From: Streptomyces sp. NBC_01306
GTDB taxonomy: Bacteria > Actinomycetota > Actinomycetes > Streptomycetales > Streptomycetaceae
Length of the DNA: 64,000 nt
Assembly (NCBI RefSeq): GCF_026340465.1
Contig: NZ_JAPEPC010000001.1
Span: 5,771,001 to 5,835,000, forward strand
Direction of reading: 5' to 3'
The notes under the pieces are model-generated. The model made no database searches, had not been told where the DNA came from, and was given only the letters and a program-made list of their open reading frames with translations. This document shows positions 52,466 to 63,026 of this stretch, in pieces. A program made the translations under genes and the position numbers. Each line of letters starts with the position of its first letter. The stretch's first letter is position 1.

Positions 52466-53176
52466 ATGACCGACGAAGTCCCGTACCCCTCCGCAGCCCC
52501 CTACGGCACGCCCGACACCCCCCGCGTCGCCGTGCGCGGCGAGGCGAGCCTCGAAGTCGAACCCGAGACCGCCACCCTCACCGTCACCGCGAGCGCCCGC
52601 GGCAAGGACCGCCGGGCAGCGCTGCAGGACCTCACCCGGCGCAACGCCGCCATCTTCGAACTCGCCAGGGAATACGGCGAAGCCGTCGAGAAACTGGAGA
52701 GCGGCGCGCTCTCCGTCAGCCCCGAACCGGCCCAGCACGGCTGGGGCGAAAGGGTCCGCGCCTACTCCGGCCACGTCCGGATCACCGTCGCACTCAACGA
52801 CTTCACCGCACTCGGCGAACTCACCGCCCGCCTCGCCGGCCTGGAACTGACCCGCGTCGAAGGACCCTGGTGGGCGCTGCGCCCCGGATCGCCCGCACAC
52901 CGCGACGCCCGCCGGCAGGCCGTGCGGGACGCCGTCACCCGCGCCCGTGAGTACGCCGAGGCGCTCGGCGCCGAGCTGACCGCCCTGGTCGAGCTCTCCG
53001 ACCCGGGCGCGGACGGTGCGCGCCCGCCCGCCCCCGGCTTCGCCGGCACCCGTGGCTTCAGAGCGGCGGCACCCGGCGGGGCGGACGACGTACCGGCCAT
53101 CGACCTCGAACCCCAGCGCCAGACCGTTTACGCACAGGTGAACGCCCGTTTCACCATGTCACCACCGGCGCTCTGA
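52466..53176 (+). CDS. SIMPL-domain (DUF541) protein
   Basis: A 236-residue protein with one SIMPL/DUF541 domain: VAVRGEASLEVEPETATLTVTASARGKDRRAALQDL at the start, VRAYSGHVRITVALNDFTALGELTARLAG in the middle and RQAVRDAVTRAREYAEALGAEL before the C terminus, the usual 'ALxxAxxRAxxLA' helix. Known relatives are periplasmic oligomers of unclear role; this one has no signal peptide, so it is probably cytoplasmic, as in other Streptomyces. A GACAGT element lies seven bases before the ATG. Confidence 0.85.
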   Translation: MTDEVPYPSAAPYGTPDTPRVAVRGEASLEVEPETATLTVTASARGKDRRAALQDLTRRNAAIFELAREYGEAVEKLESGALSVSPEPAQHGWGERVRAYSGHVRITVALNDFTALGELTARLAGLELTRVEGPWWALRPGSPAHRDARRQAVRDAVTRAREYAEALGAELTALVELSDPGADGARPPAPGFAGTRGFRAAAPGGADDVPAIDLEPQRQTVYAQVNARFTMSPPAL

Positions 53177-53324
53177 GGCCCGCACCGGGAATCCGGCCCG
53201 GCCCGGAAGCCCGGGGGAGCCACGGCCGGCAGTCGGCCGACGGTCAGGGGACGCAATTCCGCATAGGGCCCATCGGAATTGCTCATCAGAGCGCACGCGC
53301 GCACAATTCAACAGTTGTCAATAG

Positions 53325-53383
53325 CCTTTCATGTAAAGGTGGTTGAGTCGTCATGTGTGACCCATCACTTACCCATCGGTAAG
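53325..53383 (+). promoter_or_regulatory. Two inverted repeats in the pyk promoter region
   Basis: CCTTT-CATGT-AAAGG (53325-53339) and CTTACC-CATC-GGTAAG (53368-53383) are perfect small inverted repeats within 75 bases of the pyk ATG, in a locally A/T-rich stretch. They suit a repressor or activator site. A TACGCT -10-like element follows at 53387-53392, 6 bases before the start codon. Confidence 0.45.
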
Positions 53384-53398
53384 GCATACGCTCGAACC

Positions 53399-54835
53399 AT
53401 GCGCCGAGCAAAGATCGTTTGTACCCTGGGCCCCGCGACCGACTCGTACGACCAGATCAAGGCACTGGTCGAAGCCGGTATGGACATGGCCCGATTCAAT
53501 CTCAGCCACGGCAGCTACGCCGAGCACGAGGAGCGTTTCCGCCGCGTACGCAAGGCGGCCGAGGAGACAGGCCGCAGCGTCGGCATCCTCGCGGATCTTC
53601 AAGGCCCGAAGATCCGCCTCGGCCGCTTCGCCGAAGGCCCCGTACTCCTTGAACGCGGCGACGAGTTCACCATCACCGTCGCCCCCGGCGCCCGGGGCGA
53701 CCGGAGCAGCTGCGGCACCACCTACAACGGCCTCGCCGGGGACGTGACCACCGGCGAGCGCATCCTCGTCGACGACGGCAAGGTCGCCCTCGAAGTCACC
53801 TCCGTCGAAGGCCCCCGCGTCCACACCCTGGTCGTCGAGGGCGGCATGGTCTCGGACCACAAGGGGCTCAACCTCCCCGGTGTCGCGGTGTCCGTCCCCG
53901 CCATGTCCGAGAAGGACGCCGATGACCTTCGCTGGGCCCTGCGGACCGGGGCCGACATCATCGCGCTCTCCTTCGTGCGCAGCGGCCGGGACGTCGACGA
54001 GGTCCACCAGATCATGGAGGAGGAGGGCCGCAGGCTCCCCGTCATCGCCAAGATCGAGAAGCCGCAGGCCGTCGAGAACATCGACGGGATCGTCGCGGCC
54101 TTCGACGGCATCATGGTCGCCCGCGGTGACCTCGGCGTCGAGATGCCCCTGGAACAGGTGCCGATCGTCCAGAAGCGCGCCGTGAAGCTGGCCAAGCGCA
54201 ACGCCAAGCCCGTCATCGTCGCGACCCAGATGCTCGACTCGATGATCGACAACTCCCGCCCCACCCGCGCCGAAGCCTCCGACGTCGCCAACGCGGTCAT
54301 CGACGGCACTGACGCCGTGATGCTCTCCGGCGAGACCAGCGTCGGCAAGTACCCGGTGGAGACGGTCCGGACGATGGGCCGCATCGTCGAGGCCGCCGAG
54401 GAGGACATCCTCGCCCGCGGCCTGCCGCCGCTGAACGACCGCAACAAGCCGCGTACCCAGGGCGGCGCCGTCGCCCGCGCGGCCGCCGAGATGGGCGACT
54501 TCCTCGGCGCGAAGCTGCTCGTGGCCTTCACCCAGTCCGGCGACACGGCGAAGCGGCTCTCGCGCTACCGCTCACCGATCCCGCTGCTGGCCTTCACCCC
54601 GGACCCGGCAACACGTGCCCAGCTCACCCTGACTTGGGGTGTGGAGACCTATCTCGGCCCGCACGTGGAATCCACGGACGAGATGGTCGCGCAGGTCGAC
54701 GAACAACTCCTGAAGGCGGGCCGCTGCCAGAAGGGCGACATCGTCGTCATCACCGCGGGCTCCCCGCCCGGCGTCGCGGGCTCCACCAATCTGGTCCGCG
54801 TCCACCACGTCGGGGAGGACGATTCGCCGAAGTAG
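53399..54835 (+). CDS. pyk: Pyruvate kinase
   Basis: Pyk makes ATP and pyruvate from phosphoenolpyruvate. It is 478 residues, standard size. Seen: AKIVCTLGPAT, MARFNLSHG, DLQGPKIRLG, the B domain, the signature IAKIEKPQAVENIDGI with the catalytic lysine, MVARGDLGVEMP, ATQMLDSM, LSGETSVGKYP, and the C-terminal allosteric domain (GAVARAAAEMGD, AFTQSGDTAKRLSRYRSPIP). ATG 53399 is the family start; the upstream frame is non-coding promoter sequence. Confidence 0.97.
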   Translation: MRRAKIVCTLGPATDSYDQIKALVEAGMDMARFNLSHGSYAEHEERFRRVRKAAEETGRSVGILADLQGPKIRLGRFAEGPVLLERGDEFTITVAPGARGDRSSCGTTYNGLAGDVTTGERILVDDGKVALEVTSVEGPRVHTLVVEGGMVSDHKGLNLPGVAVSVPAMSEKDADDLRWALRTGADIIALSFVRSGRDVDEVHQIMEEEGRRLPVIAKIEKPQAVENIDGIVAAFDGIMVARGDLGVEMPLEQVPIVQKRAVKLAKRNAKPVIVATQMLDSMIDNSRPTRAEASDVANAVIDGTDAVMLSGETSVGKYPVETVRTMGRIVEAAEEDILARGLPPLNDRNKPRTQGGAVARAAAEMGDFLGAKLLVAFTQSGDTAKRLSRYRSPIPLLAFTPDPATRAQLTLTWGVETYLGPHVESTDEMVAQVDEQLLKAGRCQKGDIVVITAGSPPGVAGSTNLVRVHHVGEDDSPK

Positions 54836-54857
54836 CCAGACTGGTCAGCAGTAGACC

Positions 54858-54889
54858 AGGGCCCCTCGAATTCGCTGCTGAGGGGCCCT
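54858..54889 (+). terminator. pyk terminator
   Basis: A 10-bp stem (AGGGCCCCTC / GAGGGGCCCT, 12-base loop) followed by TT, 23 bases after the pyk stop. The opposite gene ends at 54898, so it serves both strands. Confidence 0.8.
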
Positions 54890-54897
54890 TTCGCGGC

Positions 54898-55674
54898 TCA
54901 GTACTTCGGACCTACGTGTGCATCCATGAGTGCAACGGATCCGCGCTTGGCCACGGAGATGTTGTATGGCCTGCTGTGGCGGGTGCAGCTCTTCCATTCG
55001 ACGCCGAGTTTGTCGAGGGTGTCGGTGTAGAGACGGCGGATGTCGTCGGACACGTTGGTGAACCAGTACCTGGGGTATTCGTAGCGCTTCCGCTCACCAC
55101 CGACGATGCGGGTGGTCCAGTTTGTGTTCCGGCATCCGTCGGAGTGGATCAAGCCGCGCACGAACGGCCAAGGATATTCATCGACAATCTGCTGCTGCCA
55201 GGGTTCCAGCGCGATGGTTCGGTCGTGCTTTTTCCCGGGGCCGTGCTGGGGGAACAGGCATGGCCAATGTCTGCTGTAACCGGTGACGGCAACACAACCT
55301 TCCTTCTGGACCAAGCAAAGGGAATCGCTTGGACTAACGGCACTGATCGCTTCGCGGCACGTCTCGATGAGCCCCGGCCAGGAGTTGGAACAGGCGATGC
55401 GCAAGTAGTACCCAATCTTGGGATGAGGGCTGATGCAGCCATCGCCGAGGTAGAGGCCGAGTAGATATGCATATGCGGCGGCGTCGTCGGGGGTTCCGGG
55501 TTCGAGGCGGCACCGTGCGCAAGGGGCTAGGCGGGGGTGGGCGAGAGGCTCCACGTGGGTCTGCCATTCGCGGATTGCGGCCCGTGATATACCCGTCTGC
55601 TTGCTGACGGAGTTGAGGCTGTGACCTTGGCCGACGAGTTCAAGTGCGAGCTTGCGTGCGCTGAGGTCGTACAT
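54898..55674 (-). CDS. HTH plus LAGLIDADG-like protein
   Basis: A 258-residue protein. N-terminal helix-turn-helix (ALELVGQGHSLNSVSKQTGISRAAIREWQTHV, about residues 9-40), then a CARC pair, then two segments resembling LAGLIDADG motifs: AYLLGLYLGDGCI (about residues 69-81) and PFVRGLIHSDGCR (about 180-192). This is the layout of single-chain homing endonucleases. Codon use is less G/C-biased than neighbours. ATG 55674 was chosen; the open frame upstream runs through the tRNA gene. It might be a free-standing homing endonuclease or a regulator derived from one; both motif aspartates are kept, so activity is possible. Confidence 0.65.
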   Translation of the reverse strand: MYDLSARKLALELVGQGHSLNSVSKQTGISRAAIREWQTHVEPLAHPRLAPCARCRLEPGTPDDAAAYAYLLGLYLGDGCISPHPKIGYYLRIACSNSWPGLIETCREAISAVSPSDSLCLVQKEGCVAVTGYSRHWPCLFPQHGPGKKHDRTIALEPWQQQIVDEYPWPFVRGLIHSDGCRNTNWTTRIVGGERKRYEYPRYWFTNVSDDIRRLYTDTLDKLGVEWKSCTRHSRPYNISVAKRGSVALMDAHVGPKY

Positions 55675-55784
55675 GGATGCGAGACTGGCCCGAACATCGC
55701 TGCTGCCGCACCCGTTCGACGCTGCGTTCGCTGAGGCGAGTGAAGATCTCCAATAAGGGGTGGGCCTTGGAAGCGAAGGTAAAG

Positions 55785-55857
55785 TGCCCTGGGTGGGATT
55801 CGAACCCACGCTGTCGGTGGTTTGAGCACCGTGTCTCTTCCGCTGGACTACCAGGGC
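55785..55857 (-). tRNA. tRNA with CAA anticodon (Leu by codon), class I shape
   Basis: 73 bases fold as a cloverleaf: acceptor GCCCTGG/CCAGGGC, D arm GTCC...AGAC (three good pairs and one C-A mismatch), anticodon stem CGGTG/CACCG with loop CTCAAAC, five-base variable region ACAGC, T arm GTGGG-TTCGAAT-CCCAC, discriminator A. No CCA is encoded. The anticodon CAA reads UUG (Leu). Bacterial tRNA-Leu normally has a long variable arm; this one does not. Confidence 0.85.
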
Positions 55858-55957
55858 TTGCCTTGAGATCAAAGGTTAGCGGAGACCCGCCGTGACTCAA
55901 ACATACAGGAGCTAGGTAGGCTCAGGTAGCAGCACCTGCCATGAATCAAGGAGCCCC

Positions 55958-56611
55958 GTGACCGCCCCCGAGTCGCCCCAGCCCGTCGCCGACGACGACA
56001 AGTCGCACGTCCCGCCGCTGACGACCCGTGTCGTCATCGCCGAGGACGAGGCCCTCATCCGCCTCGACCTCAAAGAGATGCTCGAAGAAGAGGGCTACGC
56101 GGTCGTCGGCGAAGCCGGTGACGGTCAGCGGGCCGTCGAGCTGGCCCGGGAGCACCGGCCCGATCTGGTGATCCTCGATGTGAAGATGCCCGTTCTGGAC
56201 GGGATCTCCGCCGCCGAGAAGATCACCGAGGAGTCCATCGCCCCGGTCCTGATGCTGACCGCGTTCTCGCAGCGCGACCTCGTGGAGCGGGCCAGGGACG
56301 CCGGAGCGATGGCGTATCTCGTGAAGCCGTTCTCCAAGAGCGACGTCGTGCCCGCCATCGAGATGGCCGTCTCCCGCTTCACCGAGCTGAAGGCCCTGGA
56401 GCAGGAGGTCGCCGACCTCTCGCAGCGGCTGGAGACGCGGAAGCTGGTGGACCGGGCGAAGTCGGTGCTGCAGACGCAGTACGGGCTGACCGAGCCCGCC
56501 GCCTTCCGATGGATCCAGAAGACGTCGATGGACCGCCGGATGTCGATGCAGCAGGTCGCCGAGGCGGTCATCGAGGACGCCGAGGAGAAGAAGGCGGCCA
56601 AGGAGCAGTAG
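55958..56611 (+). CDS. pdtaR: ANTAR-domain response regulator PdtaR
   Basis: A 217-residue response regulator. Receiver domain with phospho-acceptor D74 in LVILDVKMPVLDG, acidic pocket AEDEALIRLDL and the lysine in YLVKPF; then a coiled linker (ELKALEQEVADLSQRLETRK) and a C-terminal ANTAR RNA-binding domain (about residues 150-205: KLVDRAKSVLQTQYGLTEPAAFRWIQKTS). In mycobacteria PdtaR with PdtaS acts on RNA to control transcription termination. The sensor kinase gene is not here. It starts at a GTG after AAGGAG. Confidence 0.94.
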   Translation: MTAPESPQPVADDDKSHVPPLTTRVVIAEDEALIRLDLKEMLEEEGYAVVGEAGDGQRAVELAREHRPDLVILDVKMPVLDGISAAEKITEESIAPVLMLTAFSQRDLVERARDAGAMAYLVKPFSKSDVVPAIEMAVSRFTELKALEQEVADLSQRLETRKLVDRAKSVLQTQYGLTEPAAFRWIQKTSMDRRMSMQQVAEAVIEDAEEKKAAKEQ

Positions 56612-56646
56612 CTCCGGCGCGGCTCCAGGTCCGCAGTACGAAGGCG

Positions 56647-56695
56647 ACAGCCGGACGGCCCGCCCCGGGAGATTCGGGGTGGGCCGTCCGGCTGT
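56647..56695. terminator. Bidirectional terminator, pdtaR / liv operon
   Basis: A 21-bp stem with one G-T pair (left arm begins ACAGCCGGACGGCCC, loop GGAGATT) between convergent genes, 36 bases after the pdtaR stop. Confidence 0.9.
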
Positions 56696-56722
56696 GTGCT
56701 GCGGGGACCGGGCGGACCGGGT

Positions 56723-58376
<1,654 letters not shown>

Positions 58377-58380
<4 letters not shown>

Positions 58381-60260
58381 GCCCCTGCCTTGCCTGCGGG
58401 GACGGTTTCGTCGCCGGTTGTGCGTTGTTCCGGCAGGTCGGGTGCGCTGTCCTCGTGGAATTCGAGCTGGTGCCGCCGGTTGGCGATGACGCCTTCGGGG
58501 CGGAAGCGCATCAGCAGGACGAGTGCGATGCCGAAGGCGAGCAGTTCGTACTGCTTGAGGAAGCCGAGCTTCTCCGGGATGAGGTAGAGGAAGGTGGCAC
58601 CGAGGATCGGGCCGCCGACCGTTCCCATGCCGCCGAGTACCACTGCGGCCAGCAGGAAGGCCGAGTTGGGCGGGGCGGCTCCGGCGAACTGGTACGGGGC
58701 GGGGGTGACGCTGTAGGTCACGTGCGCGCTGACCGTTCCGGCGAGGCCCGCGAGGGTGGCGCCGAGTGCGAAGGCGATGAGCTTGACCCGGAAGCCGTTG
58801 ATGCCCATGGCGGTGGCCGCTGTCTCGTCCTCGCGGATGGCGATCCAGGAGCGTCCGATACGGGAGTCGGCCGCGCGGTTGAAGACCAGGACGACGAGTC
58901 CGGTGATCACCAGCATGAGCAGGAAGTAGTTGGCGAACCGGCCGAGGGTGAAGCCCGCGATGTTGTGGGAGGCACCGAGGTTGAACCCGAAGAGTTCGAG
59001 GTCCGGGATGGAGGGGATGCCGTTGGGGCCGTTGGTGATGTCGGGGCCCGACGAGCCGTCCAGGCTGTTCACGGCGATGCGGAAGATCTCTCCGAAGCCC
59101 AGGGTGACGATCGCGAGGTAGTCGCCGCGCAGTCGCAGGGTGGGTGCGCCGATGAGGACGCCGAAGATCAGGGAGGCTGCCATTCCGGTCAGGGCGGCTG
59201 CCCAGAACGGGAATTGGACGCCGGAGAAGGTGGAGAACTCGGATCCGGAGACCAGTGCCGCCGCGTAGGCGCCGACGCCGAGGAAGGCGACGTAGCCGAG
59301 GTCGAGGAGTCCGGTGAGGCCGACGACGATGTTGAGGCCGAGGGCGACGGTTCCGAAGATGAGGATGTTCACGCCGAGGTTGGCGTTGTGGTCCTCGCTC
59401 TGGGTGAACGGGAAGATCGCCGCTGCGAGGAACGCCATGGAGGTGGCGAATCCTTTGTGCCGGGCGTTGAGTTCGGAGAAGCGGTCGGTGAGTCCGGCGC
59501 CGAAGAGCGCCCAGGCGTTGAAGACGACGAGCAGGACGAACGCGATGAAGACTTCCGGCTGTTCGTCGGGGACGCCGATGCCGTACGTGAAGACGATGAG
59601 GCCGAGCACGGTGGCGGCGGTGATGACCACGCGCTGTCCCCAGGCCGGGAGCGCCTGGGCTGCGGGGATCGGGTCGGCCTTGGCGAAGTAGGACTTCGCG
59701 GTGGTGCCGGGCCTGGGCAGCGCGAGTGTGCCGACGAGGGCGACTGCGGCGCCCACGGCGGCGATCCAGCCGCCCGGGTCGAGGTTGACGAGCCCGCCGA
59801 GTTCGAAGGCGATGGCGAGGACGACGTACCAGACGACGGCGAACGCGGCGAGCGCCGCGAGGAAGACCGGGGCGGTCGCGCCGCTGGGGTTGAGCCAGCG
59901 CAGTCCGCGTACGCGAGCGTGGCTGAGGACGAAGAGGAGGGTGACGACGCCGCCGATGACCGCGAGGAACTGGAGTCCTGAGGGGTTCCCGGAGTAGGTC
60001 AGGTCGTCGGCGAAGTCGGACTCCCAGGTCCAGGAGAGGAAGGCGCTCACGATGGTGATGACGGCGCCGGCGATGGTGAGTACGCGGGCGGCGACCAGCG
60101 GGAGCGGGATGAGCGGCGAGGCACCGGAGGGGGTGGCGGCACTGGTGGCGGTGGGCTCGTTGGCCGGGTTGGTGCCGGTGGTGCCGGTGGTGCCGGTGGT
60201 GCCGGTGGTCTCGGCGTTCGCGTCGGGCTCGTTGTTCTGGGTGGGTTCCATGTCCGTCAC
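58377..60260 (-). CDS. livM: Branched-chain amino-acid ABC transporter permease LivM (long form)
   Basis: A 627-residue permease. The C-terminal half is a standard LivM: NILIFGTVALGLNIVVGLTGLLDLGYVAFLGVGAYAAALV, LRLRGDYLAIVTLGFGEIFRI and GGMGTVGGPILGATFLYLIPE. Before it lie a Thr/Gly-repeat leader (residues about 15-33) and several extra membrane helices (IPLPLVAARVLTIAGAVITIVSAFLSW, FLAVIGGVVTLLFVLSHA, VFLAALAAFAVVWYVVLAIAF) not found in short LivM proteins. GTG 60260 overlaps the livH stop; ATG 60251 is the alternative. Confidence 0.93.
60172..60207. repeat. Four tandem 9-bp repeats in the livM start region
   Basis: GTGCCGGTG is repeated four times without gaps (60172, 60181, 60190, 60199). 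On the coding strand it encodes TGT-type repeats (Thr-Gly-Thr). Copy number could vary by slippage without breaking the frame. Confidence 0.85.
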
Positions 60261-61189
60261 GCCCTGTCCGCGACGCGTTCGCCCAGTAGACCTTGTGGTC
60301 GTAGGAGCAGTACGAGAATCAGCAGCACGAAGGCCCAGACCGCCGACCATGCCTGGCCGCCGAGCTGATGCATACCGGGAACCTGGTCGATGTACGCGGT
60401 GGCCATGACTTCGGCGACACCGAGGACGAGACCGCCGAGCATGGCGCCGTAGATGTTGCCGATGCCGCCGAGCACGGCCGCGGTGAAGGCTTTGAGGCCG
60501 GCCTGGAAGCCCATGCTGTAGTCGACGTTGCCGATCTTGAAGCCGTACGCGATGCCGGCGACGGCGGCGAAGAGGCCGCCGATGGCGAACGCGATGACGA
60601 TGATGCGGTTGGTGTCGATGCCCATGAGCTGGGCGGTGTCGGGGTCCTGGGCGGTGGCCTGCATGGCGCGGCCGGTGCGGGAGGTCCGGGTGAAGACGGC
60701 GAGAGCGGCCATGCAGAGGGGGGCCGCGATGATCAGGAAGAGGTCGCCGCTCTGGATGTCGATGGAGCCGAGGTGGTACGGGCCGCCGGGCAGTGGCGGG
60801 AAGACGCGGGCGTTCTCCGCGCCGGGGTACCAGTTGAAGACTGCCTGCTGGAGTGCGAGGGAGAGGCCGATCGCGGTGATGAGCGGTGCGAGTCGTGGCG
60901 CGCCGCGCAGGGGCCGGTAGGCGAAGCGTTCCGCTCCGACGGCGACGAGTACGGCGACGATGGCGCCGCCCACCAGCATGGCCGGCAGGGCTATCCACAT
61001 CGAAGTGCCGTCAGGCAGTACGTACATGTAGACCGTCAGCGCGCCGAAGCCGCCGGTCATGAATATCTCGCCGTGGGCGAAGTTGATGAGCTGGACGATG
61101 CCGTACACCATCGTGTATCCGATGGCGATCAGCCCGTACATCGAGCCGAGGAACAGCCCGTTGGCCAGCTGTTGCGGCAGGGAGTTCAC
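60257..61189 (-). CDS. livH: Branched-chain amino-acid ABC transporter permease LivH
   Basis: A 310-residue permease. Seen: LANGLFLGSMYGLIAIGYTMVYGIVQLINFAHGEIFMTGGF, the characteristic LivH opening; AYRPLRGAPRLAPLITAIGLSLALQ; GRAMQATAQDPDTAQLMGID; and a C-terminal LGGIGNIYGAMLGGLVLG. It starts at a GTG 104 bases after livK. Confidence 0.96.
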   Translation of the reverse strand: MNSLPQQLANGLFLGSMYGLIAIGYTMVYGIVQLINFAHGEIFMTGGFGALTVYMYVLPDGTSMWIALPAMLVGGAIVAVLVAVGAERFAYRPLRGAPRLAPLITAIGLSLALQQAVFNWYPGAENARVFPPLPGGPYHLGSIDIQSGDLFLIIAAPLCMAALAVFTRTSRTGRAMQATAQDPDTAQLMGIDTNRIIVIAFAIGGLFAAVAGIAYGFKIGNVDYSMGFQAGLKAFTAAVLGGIGNIYGAMLGGLVLGVAEVMATAYIDQVPGMHQLGGQAWSAVWAFVLLILVLLLRPQGLLGERVADRA

Positions 61190-61293
61190 CGCATGGCCTC
61201 CATGTGGGTGGGGTGTGAGCTACGGGGAGACTGCGGGCCGCGCGGTGACTGGTGGTCGTGGCCGCGCGGCCCTGTGCACTGCGGTGTTCCTGG

Positions 61294-62523
61294 TCAGCCG
61301 GCCGGCGTGTAGATGCCGCTCTTGACGGCCTTCCAGGCGCCGTTCTTGACCTGGTAGACGGTGAGCTGCTTGTTGGTGGTGTCGCCGTACTGGTCGAAGG
61401 AGACGTGGCCTGCGATGCCGTCGAAGTCCGTCTTCTGGACGGCGTTGACGATCTGCTGGCGGGCGTCGGACGGGACCTTGCCGTCCTTCACCACGGCGCC
61501 GACGGCCTTGATGATGGCGGTGGCGGCGTCGTAGGAGTATCCGCCGTAAGTCCCGTAGTCACCGGTGTACTTGGCGGCCTTGTACTTCGCGATGAAGTCC
61601 TTGGCGGCGGGGAGGGACTCGACGGGGACGCCGACGGAGGTGGCGAGGTCGCCCTCGGCCGCCTTGCCCGCGGTCTTGATGTAGGTGGGTGAGAACATGC
61701 CGTCGCCGCCCATGAGCGGGATGTGGGCGCCGGCGTCCTTGAGCTGCTTGGTGATGATCTGGGACTCGTCGTACTGGCCGCCGTAGTAAAGGATGTCGGC
61801 GCCGGAGTTCTTGATCTTGGTGACGAGGGTGGAGAAGTCCTTGTCCCCGGTGTTGACGTGGTCCTGGCCGGCCAGCTTGCCGCCCGCCTTCAGGAAGTTG
61901 GCCTTGAAGAGCTTGGCGAGACCGGCGCCGTAGGTCTGCTTGTCGTCGACGACGAAGACCTTCTTCTTCTTGAGCGTCTGCCCGGCGTACTGCGCGGCGA
62001 AGCCGCCCTGGAGGGCGTCCGTGGTCGCGGTGCGGAAGTACGTCTTGTACGGGCGGACCTTCTTGGTCTGCCAGTTCTTGCCCTGGGTGAGCTCGGGGGC
62101 GGTGTTCGCCGGTGATATCTCGACCAGGTTGGCGGTGGCGAAGACCTGCTGCATGGTCTGTGCGACACCGGAGTTGAGCGGTCCGACGACGCCCAGAACG
62201 TTGTTGTCCGCGACCAGCGCGGAGGCGTTCTGCTGGCCGGTCGGCGGCAGGGCCTTGTCGTCGAGTGCCTTGATGCTGAACTTCACGCCGGGCACGGTGT
62301 TGTTCTTGTTCGCGTCATCGATGGCGACCTTGACGCCGCCCTGGATGCCGAGGCCGGTGGCGGAGTTCGCTCCGGTGAGCGGCGCGTCGACGCCGATGAC
62401 GACCTCGGTCTTGCCGCCGCTGCTGCCCTTGCTGTCCTTGTTGTCGCGCGATCCACAAGCGGTGAGTGTGAGCGCGCCTGTGGTCAGCACGGTGGTGAGT
62501 ATGAGCAACGAACGCTGTCGCAC
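61294..62523 (-). CDS. livK: Branched-chain amino-acid-binding lipoprotein LivK
   Basis: A 409-residue periplasmic-type binding lipoprotein: signal with lipobox LTLTAC (Cys about residue 23), then KTEVVIGVDAPLTGANSATGLGIQGGVKVAIDDANK, typical of Leu/Ile/Val-binding proteins, and VVGPLNSGVAQTMQQVFATANLVEISPANTAPELT. First gene of the operon (start GTG 62523). It feeds LivH-LivM. The ligand could also be another amino acid or a short-chain amide, which this family also binds. Confidence 0.95.
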   Translation of the reverse strand: MRQRSLLILTTVLTTGALTLTACGSRDNKDSKGSSGGKTEVVIGVDAPLTGANSATGLGIQGGVKVAIDDANKNNTVPGVKFSIKALDDKALPPTGQQNASALVADNNVLGVVGPLNSGVAQTMQQVFATANLVEISPANTAPELTQGKNWQTKKVRPYKTYFRTATTDALQGGFAAQYAGQTLKKKKVFVVDDKQTYGAGLAKLFKANFLKAGGKLAGQDHVNTGDKDFSTLVTKIKNSGADILYYGGQYDESQIITKQLKDAGAHIPLMGGDGMFSPTYIKTAGKAAEGDLATSVGVPVESLPAAKDFIAKYKAAKYTGDYGTYGGYSYDAATAIIKAVGAVVKDGKVPSDARQQIVNAVQKTDFDGIAGHVSFDQYGDTTNKQLTVYQVKNGAWKAVKSGIYTPAG

Positions 62524-63026
62524 GATGAATCCTCTCCCTGGCGCCGCCGCCTCTGCTGAGGCGCCGTAGGTCTCGCCGGGCCGTACTGGATTGGTGCAGG
62601 GCCGTGCTGCAGACGCGCCCGGCGGCGCGGTGACTGGGCGTGACTCTAAGCGCAGGTGACGGAAGTGCGGACCATCGAAGGTCAGGATGTGACTGTCTTG
62701 TTATGACCGGAGCGGCGAACGGTAGGCGCACTGCGGACAGTTGGGAGAAATGCGGTCACCATGTATCTGCCCGGGATGTGAGAACGTGCAGTTCCGCTAA
62801 GGGGCTTGAGGCAATCATGGTGCTGTCGGCGGGTGCGCGGTGCGGGTGTCGCAAAGCCGCCGCCGGGCGGGCCGGCGGCGGGGTGCGGGGGCACCGCGGA
62901 ATCCCTCATTCATTGCGGTTTTGTTACGCAGCGTGACATGAAAGTGCGACGGCCGGTGTTCTGCGTGACGGATACGGCCGCTGGGGCGTGTCCGCGACGT
63001 CGCCCGGTCGTGGAGAGCGGGTGGGG
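62524..63026 (-). promoter_or_regulatory. Upstream region of the liv operon
   Basis: About 500 bases without a gene. On the minus strand it should carry the livK promoter: CTTAGAGT (62653-62646) is a possible -10. A/T-rich stretches (about 62690-62710 and 62905-62950) may hold further sites; GTTACGCAGCGTGAC lies at about 62922-62936. A 10-bp perfect stem CCGCCGCCGG (62857-62866 with 62872-62881) followed on the minus strand by CTTTGCG is the likely terminator of the thioesterase gene. Confidence 0.45.
62857..62881 (-). terminator. Terminator of the thioesterase gene
   Basis: A perfect 10-bp G/C stem with five-base loop, about 145 bases after the thioesterase stop, with CTTTGCG after it on the minus strand. 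Confidence 0.55.

Noticed and set aside
55785..55857. The tRNA as attachment site of the integrase remnant
   Set aside because: The remnant lies 11 kb away with core genes between them and no copy of the tRNA 3' end was seen near it.
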